DNA from: Hyphomicrobiales bacterium
GTDB taxonomy: Bacteria; Pseudomonadota; Alphaproteobacteria; Rhizobiales; Rhizobiaceae
NCBI GenBank assembly: GCA_900469615.1
Contig: UBYA01000011.1
Coordinates: 496,001 to 560,000 of the forward strand
DNA length: 64,000 nt
Direction: 5' to 3'
The notes beneath the pieces were generated by a model. It ran no database searches and had not been told where the DNA came from. It worked only from the letters and a program-made list of their open reading frames with translations. This document shows, piece by piece, positions 41,795 through 50,268 of this stretch (within the stretch, counting starts at the first letter, position 1; each line of letters starts with the position of its first letter). The position numbers were made by a program, and so were the translations under genes.

Positions 41795-42640
41795 ATGGCG
41801 ACGAAGGCAACAGCCCCGAATACGACAGCCGGCATCGGCAAGTCTTCCGGCTGGGTGCGGACCGTGGTGCTCGCGGTGATAACGCTGGTTGCATTGAGCC
41901 CGATCCTCGTCATTTTCGGCCTTGCCTTGAGGCCGCGCCTTTATTCCGAAGCGACCGGCCCGACCCTCTCGACCTTCGTCTACGTTCTCAGGAATACGGA
42001 TATCCTGGTGTGGTTGAAGAACAGCCTCGTCGTCTCGGTCATCGCTTCTTGTCTGTCGCTGTTCGTTGCCGCGCCCGCAGGCTATGTGCTGTCGCGTGCC
42101 CGAGGCAGCGCCGTTTCGCTTTATTCGATGCTGATCTTCGTCATCCAGAGCTTTCCGGTCGTCGTCTTCATCATTCCGCTTTTCATCATGCTGTCGCGGA
42201 TCGGGCTCGTCGATACGCTGTCGGGAGTTTCCATCATCTACGTCGCCTCCAGCGTGTCGGTGGCCTGCTGGATGATGGCCGCCTATTTCGACGGCATTCC
42301 GACCGATCTCGAAGAGGCGGCCTGGATCGACGGCTGCACGGTATTCGGCGCCTTTCTGCGCATCGTGCTACCCAATTCCCTGCCGGGCATCCTGTCGACG
42401 GCGATCTACGGCTTCCTCGTCGCGTGGAACGATTATCTGGTGGCGCTCGTCTTTCTGCGAACCGACAGCCGCTTTACCCTGCCCGTCGGCCTGCAGACAT
42501 TCTTCCAGCAGAACCAGACCGATTGGGGTCCAGTGATGGCCTGCGCCGTGATCATGCTGGCGCCACCGGTCATCATCTTCGCTTTGCTCAATCGCTTTTT
42601 CAGCATCGGTGGCATCGGCGGTTCGCTTGCCGGCCGATGA
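41795..42640 (+). CDS. ABC sugar transporter permease (MalG/UgpE type)
   Basis: 281 residues, six membrane helices. The EAA-loop is LEEAAWIDGCTVFGAFLRIV, followed by LPNSLPGILSTAIYGFLVAW as in MalG-type permeases. AGGAGG precedes the ATG. No ATPase gene follows; the next genes encode a dehydrogenase, so the importer must borrow an ATPase from another locus such as the one at 50269. Confidence 0.88.
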   Translation: MATKATAPNTTAGIGKSSGWVRTVVLAVITLVALSPILVIFGLALRPRLYSEATGPTLSTFVYVLRNTDILVWLKNSLVVSVIASCLSLFVAAPAGYVLSRARGSAVSLYSMLIFVIQSFPVVVFIIPLFIMLSRIGLVDTLSGVSIIYVASSVSVACWMMAAYFDGIPTDLEEAAWIDGCTVFGAFLRIVLPNSLPGILSTAIYGFLVAWNDYLVALVFLRTDSRFTLPVGLQTFFQQNQTDWGPVMACAVIMLAPPVIIFALLNRFFSIGGIGGSLAGR

Positions 42641-42662
42641 CATCAGTCCAAGGGGTCTCTCC

Positions 42663-43103
42663 ATGCCGGATGCCAAGAACCGCGAGTTCAGGCTCGAAAC
42701 CTTTCGAGCCGTGCTCGATCGCATCATCCCTGCGGATGATTATCCCGGCGCGCTCGACAACGGCGTGGACGAATTCATTCTCTCGCTTTGGGATGCCGGG
42801 CTTGTTGCCGGCGGGCAGGGCATCCGCGAGGGCCTCGGGAAACTGGATCGGCAGGCATCGAACGGTTTCGCCGCCCTGTCGGCGGGGGAGCAGGATCGTC
42901 TGCTTGCGGGCTGTGAGGCAGAGGAATGGTTCCATCTTCTCTGCGAGCTCGCCGCCGAGGGTTTCTATGCGGATCCGGCCAATGGCGCCAATCCCGATGC
43001 GATTTCGTGGCGCATGATCGGCTATCGCCCAGGCTTGCCCGAAGGGCCAAGCGGCCCGCCGGAGAACGCGGATGATGCCGTCCGCGGGAGGTTACGGGCA
43101 TGA
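42663..43103 (+). CDS. Gluconate 2-dehydrogenase subunit 3-like small subunit
   Basis: 146 residues. Family landmarks are FRLETFRAVLDRIIPADDYP near the N-terminus and the segment GFYADPANGANPDAISWRMI followed by GYRP. These proteins are the small partners of GMC-type membrane or periplasmic dehydrogenases and often carry a Tat signal for the pair; none is visible here, so this complex may stay in the cytoplasm or be exported differently. Its stop overlaps the GMC start (ATGA). Confidence 0.85.
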   Translation: MPDAKNREFRLETFRAVLDRIIPADDYPGALDNGVDEFILSLWDAGLVAGGQGIREGLGKLDRQASNGFAALSAGEQDRLLAGCEAEEWFHLLCELAAEGFYADPANGANPDAISWRMIGYRPGLPEGPSGPPENADDAVRGRLRA

Positions 43104-44749
43104 AGATCGACTATGACGCGATTATCGTCGGCGCCGGTGCTGCGGGCAACATCGCGGCAGGTGTTCTGGCCGAAGCCGGCAAGCGCATCCTGCTTGTCGA
43201 GCGCGGCAAGAGGCGGACCTATGCGGAGGACGGCCATCGCGATCATCTGCGGAACCATCGGCTGCAGGCCTATGGCTTCAACACCGGACCGGAGATCGAC
43301 GGCAATCCGCGCGTCTTTGTCGACCGGCAGGGCAGCCGGCACGTCATCAAGCCGTACCAGGACAATTATCACGTCAATGCCGCGGTCGTCGGCGGCGGAA
43401 CCTTCGTCTATGGCGGCCTCGCCTGGCGCTTTCATCCCAAGGATTTTCGCATGGCGTCGACGTATGGCCGTCCCGACGGCTCCTCGCTGGTCGACTGGCC
43501 GATTTCCTACGACGATCTTGAGCCCTGGTACGGGAGGGCCGAACACGAGATAGGCGTTTCGGGTGACGGCGGCGGCGACCGCAATTCCGGGCCTCGCGGC
43601 CGCGATTATCCGATGCCGCCGGTGGCGGACAATCCGGCAAGCTTCCATCTGCGGGCGGGGGCGAAGGCGCTGGGTCTTTCGACCTTCACACCGCCGCTCC
43701 TCGTCAACACCGTGCCTCGCGCGGGGCGAGGGGCCTGCATCCGCTGCGGCTCGTGCGTCGGCTTTCCCTGTCCGAGCAACGGCAAGAACGGCACCCAGAA
43801 CACTCTGCTGCCGCGGGCGCTGGCGACCGGGCGCTGCGATCTCCTGACCGAGACCGTCGTGGAGCGCGTCGCCACCGACGACCGGGGCAATGTCGTCGGC
43901 GTCGATATTCTCGAGACGGATGAGGCCGGGCACCTTTGCCGTCGTCGCATTCTCTCCCGCATCGTCATCCTGTCGGCCGGTGCGATCGAAACGGCGCGGC
44001 TCATGCTGCTGACGCAAACGGCCCGCGAGCCGAACGGGCTCGGCAACAATCACGATCAGGTCGGCCGCAATCTGCAGGGGCACTACTATCCGACGGTCTT
44101 CGGTCTTTTCGAAGAGCCGGTCCAGGACAGCAAGGGGCCGGGCGTGACGATTGCGACCACCGACTACAATCACGGCAATGACGGTATCATCGGCGGGGCG
44201 ATGCTGGCGGATGATTTCGTCATGCTGCCGATCATTCTCTGGAAATCCGGCCTGCCCGACGATCTGCCGCGATACGGGCTGAAGGCAAAGCATTTCATGC
44301 GCGACAATTTTACCCGCATCGCGCAGATCAAGGGGCCTGTGCACGAAATCCCAAGCGCCGACTGCCGTGTTCGCCTCGATCCGGACGTCCGCGATGCATA
44401 TGGACGCTCCGTTGCACAGTTGTCGGGAACGACGCATCCGGAGACGGTTCGCACGGCCGATTACATGCTGGACAAGGCCGATGCCTGGATGCAGGCCGCC
44501 GGCGCCATGCGGACATGGGGGAAAAAGCAGACGCTGCGCCTTTCGGCGGGACAGCACCAGGCGGGCACCTGTCGCATGGGGGAGGCGCCCGAAGTCTCCG
44601 TCACCGATCGTTTCGGCAAAGTCTGGGGACATGACAATCTCTATGTCTGCGATGCCTCGCTCCACCCGACGAATGGCGGCTACAATCCGGTATTGACCGT
44701 CATGGCCCTGGCGTTTCGAAATGCCGAGCGGATCGCCAGCTTCCTTTAG
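43100..44749 (+). CDS. GMC-family FAD sugar dehydrogenase, large subunit
   Basis: 549 residues. The FAD loop is DAIIVGAGAAGNIAAGVLAE. The substrate-domain piece is VVGGGTFVYGGLAWRFHPKD. A cysteine cluster, CIRCGSCVGFPCPSNGKNGT, is the kind that holds an Fe-S centre in the dehydrogenase subgroup. Catalytic histidine regions are GQHQAGTCRMG and LHPTNGGYNPVLTVMAL. It would oxidise a sugar or glycoside, possibly at C3, as glucoside 3-dehydrogenases do; the substrate is not certain. It ends the operon that starts with the isomerase. Confidence 0.87.
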   Translation: MKIDYDAIIVGAGAAGNIAAGVLAEAGKRILLVERGKRRTYAEDGHRDHLRNHRLQAYGFNTGPEIDGNPRVFVDRQGSRHVIKPYQDNYHVNAAVVGGGTFVYGGLAWRFHPKDFRMASTYGRPDGSSLVDWPISYDDLEPWYGRAEHEIGVSGDGGGDRNSGPRGRDYPMPPVADNPASFHLRAGAKALGLSTFTPPLLVNTVPRAGRGACIRCGSCVGFPCPSNGKNGTQNTLLPRALATGRCDLLTETVVERVATDDRGNVVGVDILETDEAGHLCRRRILSRIVILSAGAIETARLMLLTQTAREPNGLGNNHDQVGRNLQGHYYPTVFGLFEEPVQDSKGPGVTIATTDYNHGNDGIIGGAMLADDFVMLPIILWKSGLPDDLPRYGLKAKHFMRDNFTRIAQIKGPVHEIPSADCRVRLDPDVRDAYGRSVAQLSGTTHPETVRTADYMLDKADAWMQAAGAMRTWGKKQTLRLSAGQHQAGTCRMGEAPEVSVTDRFGKVWGHDNLYVCDASLHPTNGGYNPVLTVMALAFRNAERIASFL

Positions 44750-44941
44750 TTGTCAAGCAAGCGATGGTTCGGGGCACCGGATGGCGTGGAAGGCGAGCGC
44801 GGCGGCTTCCCGTCATCATCTCAGGTAACGGACAGGCTTCTTGCCGGTGCCAGGACCTCCCGACGACGTTTTCAACCCATGGCCGAGGATCCCGGAAAAA
44901 TAGGTGGTTGTTGATGGGAAAGGGATGGCATAAGCTTCCTG

Positions 44942-44955
44942 TATTATCGTTAATC
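44942..44955. promoter_or_regulatory. LacI-type operator (propeller-protein promoter)
   Basis: TATTATCGTTAATC matches the perfect palindrome at 48368-48381 at 12 of 14 positions. It lies 17 bp before the propeller-protein start codon, where a repressor would block transcription or translation. Confidence 0.55.
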
Positions 44956-44972
44956 CAAGCGGAGGAGAGACT

Positions 44973-45887
44973 ATGCCATCCATGCGTCCGGGATCGGAAA
45001 CCCGACGTCTATTGCCGCGTCAAGTCAGCGAGCTGGTCGTCTTCGACATTGCCTCATCGACGGCGCGCGTGATTTACGAGACCGGCGAGCTCATCGAAGC
45101 CCCCAATTGGTCGCCCGATGGCAAGTGGTTGATCTACAATGGCGACGGCCGCCTCTTTCGCATCTCTCCCGATGGGCAGGATGGCCCGCATCGCATCAAT
45201 ACGGCGCCGGTGGAGAATCTGAACAACGACCATGTCGTCTCGCCGGACGGGCGCTCCTTCTTCGTCAGCGCCAATGACGGTCATCTCTATCGGGTGCCGT
45301 TCGAGGGCGGGATGCCGAGCCGCGTTTCCAACGAGCACCCAGCCTCGCGCGGCTTCAAATACTATCTGCACGGCATTTCGCCGGATGGCGCGATGCTCGC
45401 CTATATCGGGCTGGAGCGCCGTGAGGGCGGCGGCGTCTTCACGCGCGTCTGCACCATTCCAGCCGCAGGCGGCCAAGACGTGTTTCTGACCGACGGCGCA
45501 TGCCCTGTCGACGGGTCCGAGTTTTCGCCGGACGGGCAGTGGATCTATTTCAATTCCGAAGCGGCGGCGACGCAGCCGGGTCACGCACAGGCGTTCCGCA
45601 TGCGCTCCGATGGCTCCGGGCTGGAACAGCTGACGCATGACGAGCGGGTAAACTGGTTCCCGCATCCGGCACCCAACGGCCGCGACCTCGTATATTTGAG
45701 CTATCCGGTTGGAACGATCGGCCATCCCGCGGACAGGGATGTGATCCTGCGGCTCATGCCTGCGGAAGGCGGCAAGGCTCGCGATCTCGATGCGTTCAAT
45801 GGCGGGCAAGGCACCATCAATGTGAATTCCTGGGCGCCCGATTCCCGTGCCTTCGCCTATGTCCGCTATCCGGTGGCGGCGGGCTGA
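44973..45887 (+). CDS. TolB-like beta-propeller protein (PD40 repeats)
   Basis: 304 residues with repeated PD40 motifs: APNWSPDGKWLIYNGDGRLF, VVSPDGRSFFVSANDGHLYR, GISPDGAMLAYIGL, SEFSPDGQWIYFNSEAA and NSWAPDSRAFAYVRYP. No signal peptide is seen, unlike TolB itself, so it is probably cytoplasmic. GGAGG precedes the ATG. Its promoter carries the same operator motif as the sugar importer, so it belongs to that regulon; what it binds is unknown. It faces the converging LacI gene. Confidence 0.8.
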   Translation: MPSMRPGSETRRLLPRQVSELVVFDIASSTARVIYETGELIEAPNWSPDGKWLIYNGDGRLFRISPDGQDGPHRINTAPVENLNNDHVVSPDGRSFFVSANDGHLYRVPFEGGMPSRVSNEHPASRGFKYYLHGISPDGAMLAYIGLERREGGGVFTRVCTIPAAGGQDVFLTDGACPVDGSEFSPDGQWIYFNSEAAATQPGHAQAFRMRSDGSGLEQLTHDERVNWFPHPAPNGRDLVYLSYPVGTIGHPADRDVILRLMPAEGGKARDLDAFNGGQGTINVNSWAPDSRAFAYVRYPVAAG

Positions 45888-45905
45888 GCGGGCTTGCCGC
45901 AGCTT

Positions 45906-46931
45906 TCAGCCGCGAAGGGTCGAATTCGAGCTTTGGCGTATCAAAAGATCGGGCTCGATGAGCGTTACGCGCGGCGGCGGCAAATCCGCCTCCGCGCCGA
46001 TCAGGTCGACGACACGCTCCACGGCCATGGCCGATACGCGCTCGACATTATAGTCGACCGTCGAGATCGGCGTTACCGCATACTCGCCGAATTCGATATT
46101 GTCGAAGCCCATGAGCGCGACGTCATCGGGGACGCGAATGCCGTTGCGGGCGCAATATCGCAGAACCCCCAGCGCCAATGAATCATTGGTTGCAAAAATG
46201 GCGGATGCTCCGAGCCGCTGGCTGAAGATCGTATCGGCGGCCCAGTAGCCGTGCGCGACCGAGTGGCCGCTCGGTTTGACGAATAGCGCGGTGTCGAGCT
46301 CAAGCCCGGCATCCCGGTGTGCCTGCATATAGCCTTCCAGCTTTTCCGAATTGCCGAGCTTCGTGCCGCCGTCGATGATGACGATGCGGCGGTGGCCGTT
46401 GCTCAAGAGGTGGCCGACTGCCTTGTAGGCCCCCATGCGCTCGTCCATGCAGACGGCATCGATGCCGGCATCGGGATCGCCGACGAGCAGGACGACGGGA
46501 TAATTGCGCGCGCGCAGCTTGCGGATATGATCCAGGCGGCGGTGGCTGCAGGGGAACACCAGCATGCCATCGGCCCGCCTGGCCCGAAAGGTTTCGATCA
46601 TTTTTTCCTCGACGGCGATATCGTTGTTCGAGGTCGCAAAGAGGGTGGTATAGCCGCGCTTGGAAAGTTCGCCTTCCACGGCCTGCGCCACGGCAGTCAG
46701 CACCGGATTCGAGAGGTCGGTCAGGATCAGCCCGATCGAACGGGTTTCGCGGCGCACCAGCGATGTGGCGACATAGTTGGGCAGATAATTCAGCTCGCGC
46801 GCGACACCCGCGATGAGCGCCCGCGTTTCGGGAGGAATGCGCGAGCTGCCTCGCAAAGCCAGCGACACGGTGTTCACCGAAAACCCGGTTTTATCGGCGA
46901 TATCCTTCAAGCGCGCCGCAGGCTTTGCCAT
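45906..46931 (-). CDS. LacI-family transcriptional regulator 2
   Basis: 341 residues. The helix-turn-helix is RLKDIADKTGFSVNTVSLAL (about 7-26); the hinge helix is YVATSLVRRET; the effector domain follows (IGLILTDLSNPVLTAVAQAV, ASAIFATNDSLALGVLRYCA). It lies 16 bp downstream of the VOC gene on the same strand, so it should be transcribed from the promoter with the operator at 47410, implying autoregulation. The likely regulon is the importer, aldo-keto reductase, VOC and propeller genes. Confidence 0.92.
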   Translation of the reverse strand: MAKPAARLKDIADKTGFSVNTVSLALRGSSRIPPETRALIAGVARELNYLPNYVATSLVRRETRSIGLILTDLSNPVLTAVAQAVEGELSKRGYTTLFATSNNDIAVEEKMIETFRARRADGMLVFPCSHRRLDHIRKLRARNYPVVLLVGDPDAGIDAVCMDERMGAYKAVGHLLSNGHRRIVIIDGGTKLGNSEKLEGYMQAHRDAGLELDTALFVKPSGHSVAHGYWAADTIFSQRLGASAIFATNDSLALGVLRYCARNGIRVPDDVALMGFDNIEFGEYAVTPISTVDYNVERVSAMAVERVVDLIGAEADLPPPRVTLIEPDLLIRQSSNSTLRG

Positions 46932-46947
46932 GCAAATTCGACTCCTG

Positions 46948-47388
46948 TCACACCGTCTGCTGTTTCAGAGCGGCAATCGCTCTATATTGCAGGCAATCCG
47001 GTGCCATTTCCATCAATTCGATCCGGTTGCCATCCGGATCTTCGATCCATGCGCCACGATTCCCGTCAAGCCCGGACTTGATCGGCGAGGTGAGCGCAAT
47101 GCCGGCTTTCTCCAGCTTTGCCGCCGCAACGTCCAGATTGTCAATCGTCAGGCAGAAATGGTTGGTGCCGTTGGCATCGAGTCCGGGGGCGCGATCGCTG
47201 TCGGCGCCGGGGAAGAGTTCGAGAAACTGGCGATCGGTGATGCGCAGATAGACGATCCACGCCGTCCCGTCGGCGCGCTCGAGCCTGTGCATTTCCTGGA
47301 GGCCAAGCCTGTCGCGATAGAATTCCAGCGACGCGCCGAGGTCCTTGACCTCGATGGCGAGGTGGCCGAGGCCGGTAATGTCATCCAT
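46948..47388 (-). CDS. VOC-family (glyoxalase-like) protein
   Basis: 146 residues with two beta-alpha-beta-beta-beta modules: GLGHLAIEVKDLGASLEFYR at the start, and TNHFCLTIDNLDVAAAKLEK with WIEDPDGNRIELMEM later. The histidines and glutamates H9, E57, H76 and E125 are at plausible metal-binding positions. The superfamily includes lyases, isomerases and dioxygenases. GGAGACATCAC precedes the ATG. It is co-transcribed with LacI regulator 2. Confidence 0.85.
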   Translation of the reverse strand: MDDITGLGHLAIEVKDLGASLEFYRDRLGLQEMHRLERADGTAWIVYLRITDRQFLELFPGADSDRAPGLDANGTNHFCLTIDNLDVAAAKLEKAGIALTSPIKSGLDGNRGAWIEDPDGNRIELMEMAPDCLQYRAIAALKQQTV

Positions 47389-47409
47389 GTGATGTCTCCG
47401 AAGCGGTTG

Positions 47410-47423
47410 ATTTAACGATAATA
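47410..47423. promoter_or_regulatory. LacI-type operator (VOC-lacI promoter)
   Basis: ATTTAACGATAATA, 11 of 14 positions identical to the palindrome at 48368-48381, lies 22 bp before the VOC start codon. Confidence 0.5.
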
Positions 47424-47495
47424 CTGCGTATGGCAGGCAAGCAATGTTTTTGACGATTTCCTTGGGCAGGTTTGGCGGCTGGAAACCCGGATCGG

Positions 47496-48302
47496 CTAGT
47501 CCCAGAGCGGGGCGCCCGGCGGATCGATGGCACGCGAACTCTGCGGCAGCGCGTCGATCGCCTCGATGTCTGCGGCGGTCAGGGTGAGCGTATGCGCCTG
47601 CCAGTTCGAGCGTATGCGTTCGGGTTTCGAAGAGGTTGGAATTGCGGCATAGCCTTTGGACAGTTCATAGGCGAGCGCGACCTGCTCGATGGTTGCTCCG
47701 TGCCGCTCCGCAATGAGACGCATCTGCTCGATATCGCCCATGCGGCCTTGGGCAACAGGCTGGTAGCAGGTCACGAGAATGCCGCGTTTGCCGCAGACCT
47801 CTGCGATTTTGCGGTTCTGGAACAAAGGGTTGAGCTCTATCTGGTTGGTGGCGACAGCCCCTTTGCCGAGAAGGGCCTCCGCTTTTTCCACAAGCGCAAT
47901 GGTAAAGTTCGAGACGCCGATCATCCGTGTGCGCGCCGCCTCGCGTGCCTCGGCGAGTTGTTCGAGATAGATTTGCGGTTCGATCCGACCGTGGGGCGCC
48001 GGCCAGTGGATCAGGGTCAGGTCGACCTGATCGACGCCGATGGTGTCGCAGCTTTGCCGCAGGGACGGCAGCAGTTTTCCGGGATCGAGATTGTCCACCT
48101 TGATCTTCGTCGTGACGAAAATCTCGTCCCGCTTCAGCCCGCTTTGCCGCACGGCTTCGCCGACGCTCTGCTCCGTGCCGTAGGATTGCGCCGTGTCGAG
48201 GTGGCGATAGCCCGTTTCGAGCGCGCAGAGAATGGCTGCAACGCCATCCGCGCCTGTCCTTCCCCATGTCCCAAAGCCTAATCGGGGAATCGAATCCATC
48301 AT
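47496..48302 (-). CDS. Aldo/keto reductase
   Basis: 268 residues. The catalytic tetrad is present: Asp and Tyr in YRHLDTAQSYGTE, Lys in FVTTKIKVDN, and His in LTLIHWPAPHG. The NADPH-binding end is AIPTSSKPERIRSNW. It reduces a carbonyl of a sugar or sugar-derived compound. The first ATG of two in a row (48302) has GGAGGAGA upstream. It diverges from the importer, with the perfect LacI operator between. Confidence 0.9.
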   Translation of the reverse strand: MMDSIPRLGFGTWGRTGADGVAAILCALETGYRHLDTAQSYGTEQSVGEAVRQSGLKRDEIFVTTKIKVDNLDPGKLLPSLRQSCDTIGVDQVDLTLIHWPAPHGRIEPQIYLEQLAEAREAARTRMIGVSNFTIALVEKAEALLGKGAVATNQIELNPLFQNRKIAEVCGKRGILVTCYQPVAQGRMGDIEQMRLIAERHGATIEQVALAYELSKGYAAIPTSSKPERIRSNWQAHTLTLTAADIEAIDALPQSSRAIDPPGAPLWD

Positions 48303-48367
48303 GATGTCTCCTCCAAAACAAACCCGATCGGCAAATACACGCTTGACGCCTATCGAGAAGCCGCTAG

Positions 48368-48381
48368 TATTAACGTTAATA
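48368..48381. promoter_or_regulatory. LacI-type operator, perfect palindrome (importer/AKR promoter)
   Basis: TATTAACGTTAATA is a perfect 14-bp palindrome in the divergent gap between the aldo/keto reductase and the importer operon. It is the strongest of three related sites. Confidence 0.7.
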
Positions 48382-48434
48382 TCAGGATGTGCAAGCGCCG
48401 GAGGAGGCCGTACTCGCTGATTGGAGGAAAATCG

Positions 48435-49334
48435 ATGGCATTGAGATGGAGCCGGGTCGCCCCGCAGCTTGCGCTCGCGCCTGCCGTGCTGATCACGGTC
48501 GTCGCGTTCATCGGATCGATCGTCTGGACCGTCGTGCTTTCGTTCACCCGCAGCCGGCGCCTGCCGGAATACGAGATCGACTGGTCCAATCCCTTTCGCC
48601 AGTACACCAGGCTTTTTGCCGATGCCGGCTGGGAGATATCCCTTCGCAATTTGATCGTGCTGGCGATCGGCAGCGCGCTTGCCATCGTGCTCGGCTTCAT
48701 TCTCGCCGCCATGATCGAGCGGGAGCGGCGTGGCGAAGATGTCTTCCGGACCGTCTTCCTTTACCCGCTCGCCGTCTCGCTGATCGTCACCGGCGTCGCC
48801 TGGCGCTGGATTTTCAATCCGCAGCTCGGCCTTGAGAATTTCCTGCACGGCATCGGCCTTCCCGGCGTGAGCTTCAATTGGCTGAACGATGGCCAGACGG
48901 CGATGTATGCGATCATTCTCGCCTCGGTCTGGCAAAGCTCCGGCTTCTATATGGCGCTGATGCTCGCCGGCCTGAAGGGCATCAATCACGAGATCTGGAG
49001 TGCTGCGCGCATCGATGGCGTCAGCCTCTGGCGCGTCTATCTCGAAGTCATCATCCCGATGATGAAATTCACCTTCCTCACCTGCGCGATCCTGCTCTCG
49101 CTCGGGGTCATCAAGGCATACGACATCATCGTTGCGATGACCAATGGCGGCCCCGGCCAATCCACCTGGCTTCCCGCCTATTTCACGATCAAGGCGATGA
49201 CGGAGAAGAGCAATCTCGGCTACGCCTCGGCCGCCGCGTCGATGATGCTGGTCGTGACGCTGGTGATCTTCCTGCCACTGGTGGCGCTGACCGCCTGGCA
49301 GCAGCGCGCCGCCCGCAAGGGAGGCCATGCATGA
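48435..49334 (+). CDS. ABC sugar transporter permease (MalF/UgpA type)
   Basis: 299 residues with six membrane helices, beginning with PQLALAPAVLITVVAFIGSI. The EAA-loop is WSAARIDGVSLWRVYLEVII and the later loop is AMTNGGPGQSTWLPAYFTIK. GGAGG precedes the ATG at 48435. Its stop overlaps the start of the partner permease (ATGA). Confidence 0.88.
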   Translation: MALRWSRVAPQLALAPAVLITVVAFIGSIVWTVVLSFTRSRRLPEYEIDWSNPFRQYTRLFADAGWEISLRNLIVLAIGSALAIVLGFILAAMIERERRGEDVFRTVFLYPLAVSLIVTGVAWRWIFNPQLGLENFLHGIGLPGVSFNWLNDGQTAMYAIILASVWQSSGFYMALMLAGLKGINHEIWSAARIDGVSLWRVYLEVIIPMMKFTFLTCAILLSLGVIKAYDIIVAMTNGGPGQSTWLPAYFTIKAMTEKSNLGYASAAASMMLVVTLVIFLPLVALTAWQQRAARKGGHA

Positions 49335-50260
49335 GCGATATCGAAGCCGTCAGACCGCCGGTCGCCGCCGCCGAAACGTCGGCCCAGGTCATGTTCCCGA
49401 GAGCGAAGAAGCGTATCAAGGGCCGTTCGATCGCGGTGCTCGTGTTCCTGTCGATGGCCGCGCTCTTCTTCTGCGTGCCGCTTTACGTGCTGATCGTCAC
49501 CTCCTTCAAGTCGATGGATCAGATCCGCGAAGGCGCCATCTTCTCATGGCCGCGCGAATGGACGATCGAGCCATGGATCTATGCCTGGAGCCAGGCCTGC
49601 TCCGGCATCACCTGCACGGGTCTGAGGGGCGGTTTCTGGAATTCGGTGGCAATCCTCTTCCCATCGTTGATCGCTTCGATTTCGCTGTCGGCCGTTACCG
49701 GCTATGCCCTGGCGCTGTGGAATGTGAGATGGACGGGTGCATTTCTTTTTCTGCTGTTTCTCTGCGCCTTCGTGCCGTTTCAGATCATCATGTATCCGCT
49801 GATCGTCATTACCGTCGGCATGGGGATCTATGGTTCGCTCTGGGCTGTGGCCTTCATTCACACAGTCCTCTCCATGCCGATCCTGACGCTGATCTTTCGC
49901 AATTTCTACAAGGATATCCCCGCCGATCTTACAAAGGCGGCCATCATGGATTCGGGGTCGTTCTGGCGGATCTTTCTGGAGATCATTCTGCCGATGTCGG
50001 GCAACATCCTGATCGTCGTCCTGATCATGCAGGTCACGCATATCTGGAACGACTATCTGATCGGCGTGACGTTCGGCGGCCTGGGTGCCGCGCCGATGAC
50101 GGTCAATCTCGCGAACATGGTGACGGTATCGACGGGCACCGTCGCCTACAACGCCAATATGGCCGCAGCGCTGCTGACCGCCATTCCCCCTCTCTTCATC
50201 TATTTCGTCCTCGGCAAGTTCTTCGTGCAGGGAATCTCAGCCGGCACGATCAAAGGTTAG
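49331..50260 (+). CDS. ABC sugar transporter permease (MalG/UgpE type)
   Basis: 309 residues, six membrane helices after a 30-residue cytoplasmic leader. The EAA-loop region is LTKAAIMDSGSFWRIFLEII. A periplasmic loop with two close cysteines (SQACSGITCTGLRGG) may form a disulfide and is not general in the family. It is followed by the ATPase gene after 8 bp. Confidence 0.87.
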   Translation: MSDIEAVRPPVAAAETSAQVMFPRAKKRIKGRSIAVLVFLSMAALFFCVPLYVLIVTSFKSMDQIREGAIFSWPREWTIEPWIYAWSQACSGITCTGLRGGFWNSVAILFPSLIASISLSAVTGYALALWNVRWTGAFLFLLFLCAFVPFQIIMYPLIVITVGMGIYGSLWAVAFIHTVLSMPILTLIFRNFYKDIPADLTKAAIMDSGSFWRIFLEIILPMSGNILIVVLIMQVTHIWNDYLIGVTFGGLGAAPMTVNLANMVTVSTGTVAYNANMAAALLTAIPPLFIYFVLGKFFVQGISAGTIKG

Positions 50261-50268
50261 GGCAACGG

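Noticed and set aside
48303..49328. N-terminal extension of the aldo/keto reductase to 610 residues
   Set aside because: The extra 342 codons are antisense to the importer permease and low in complexity; the ATG at 48302 has a strong ribosome site.
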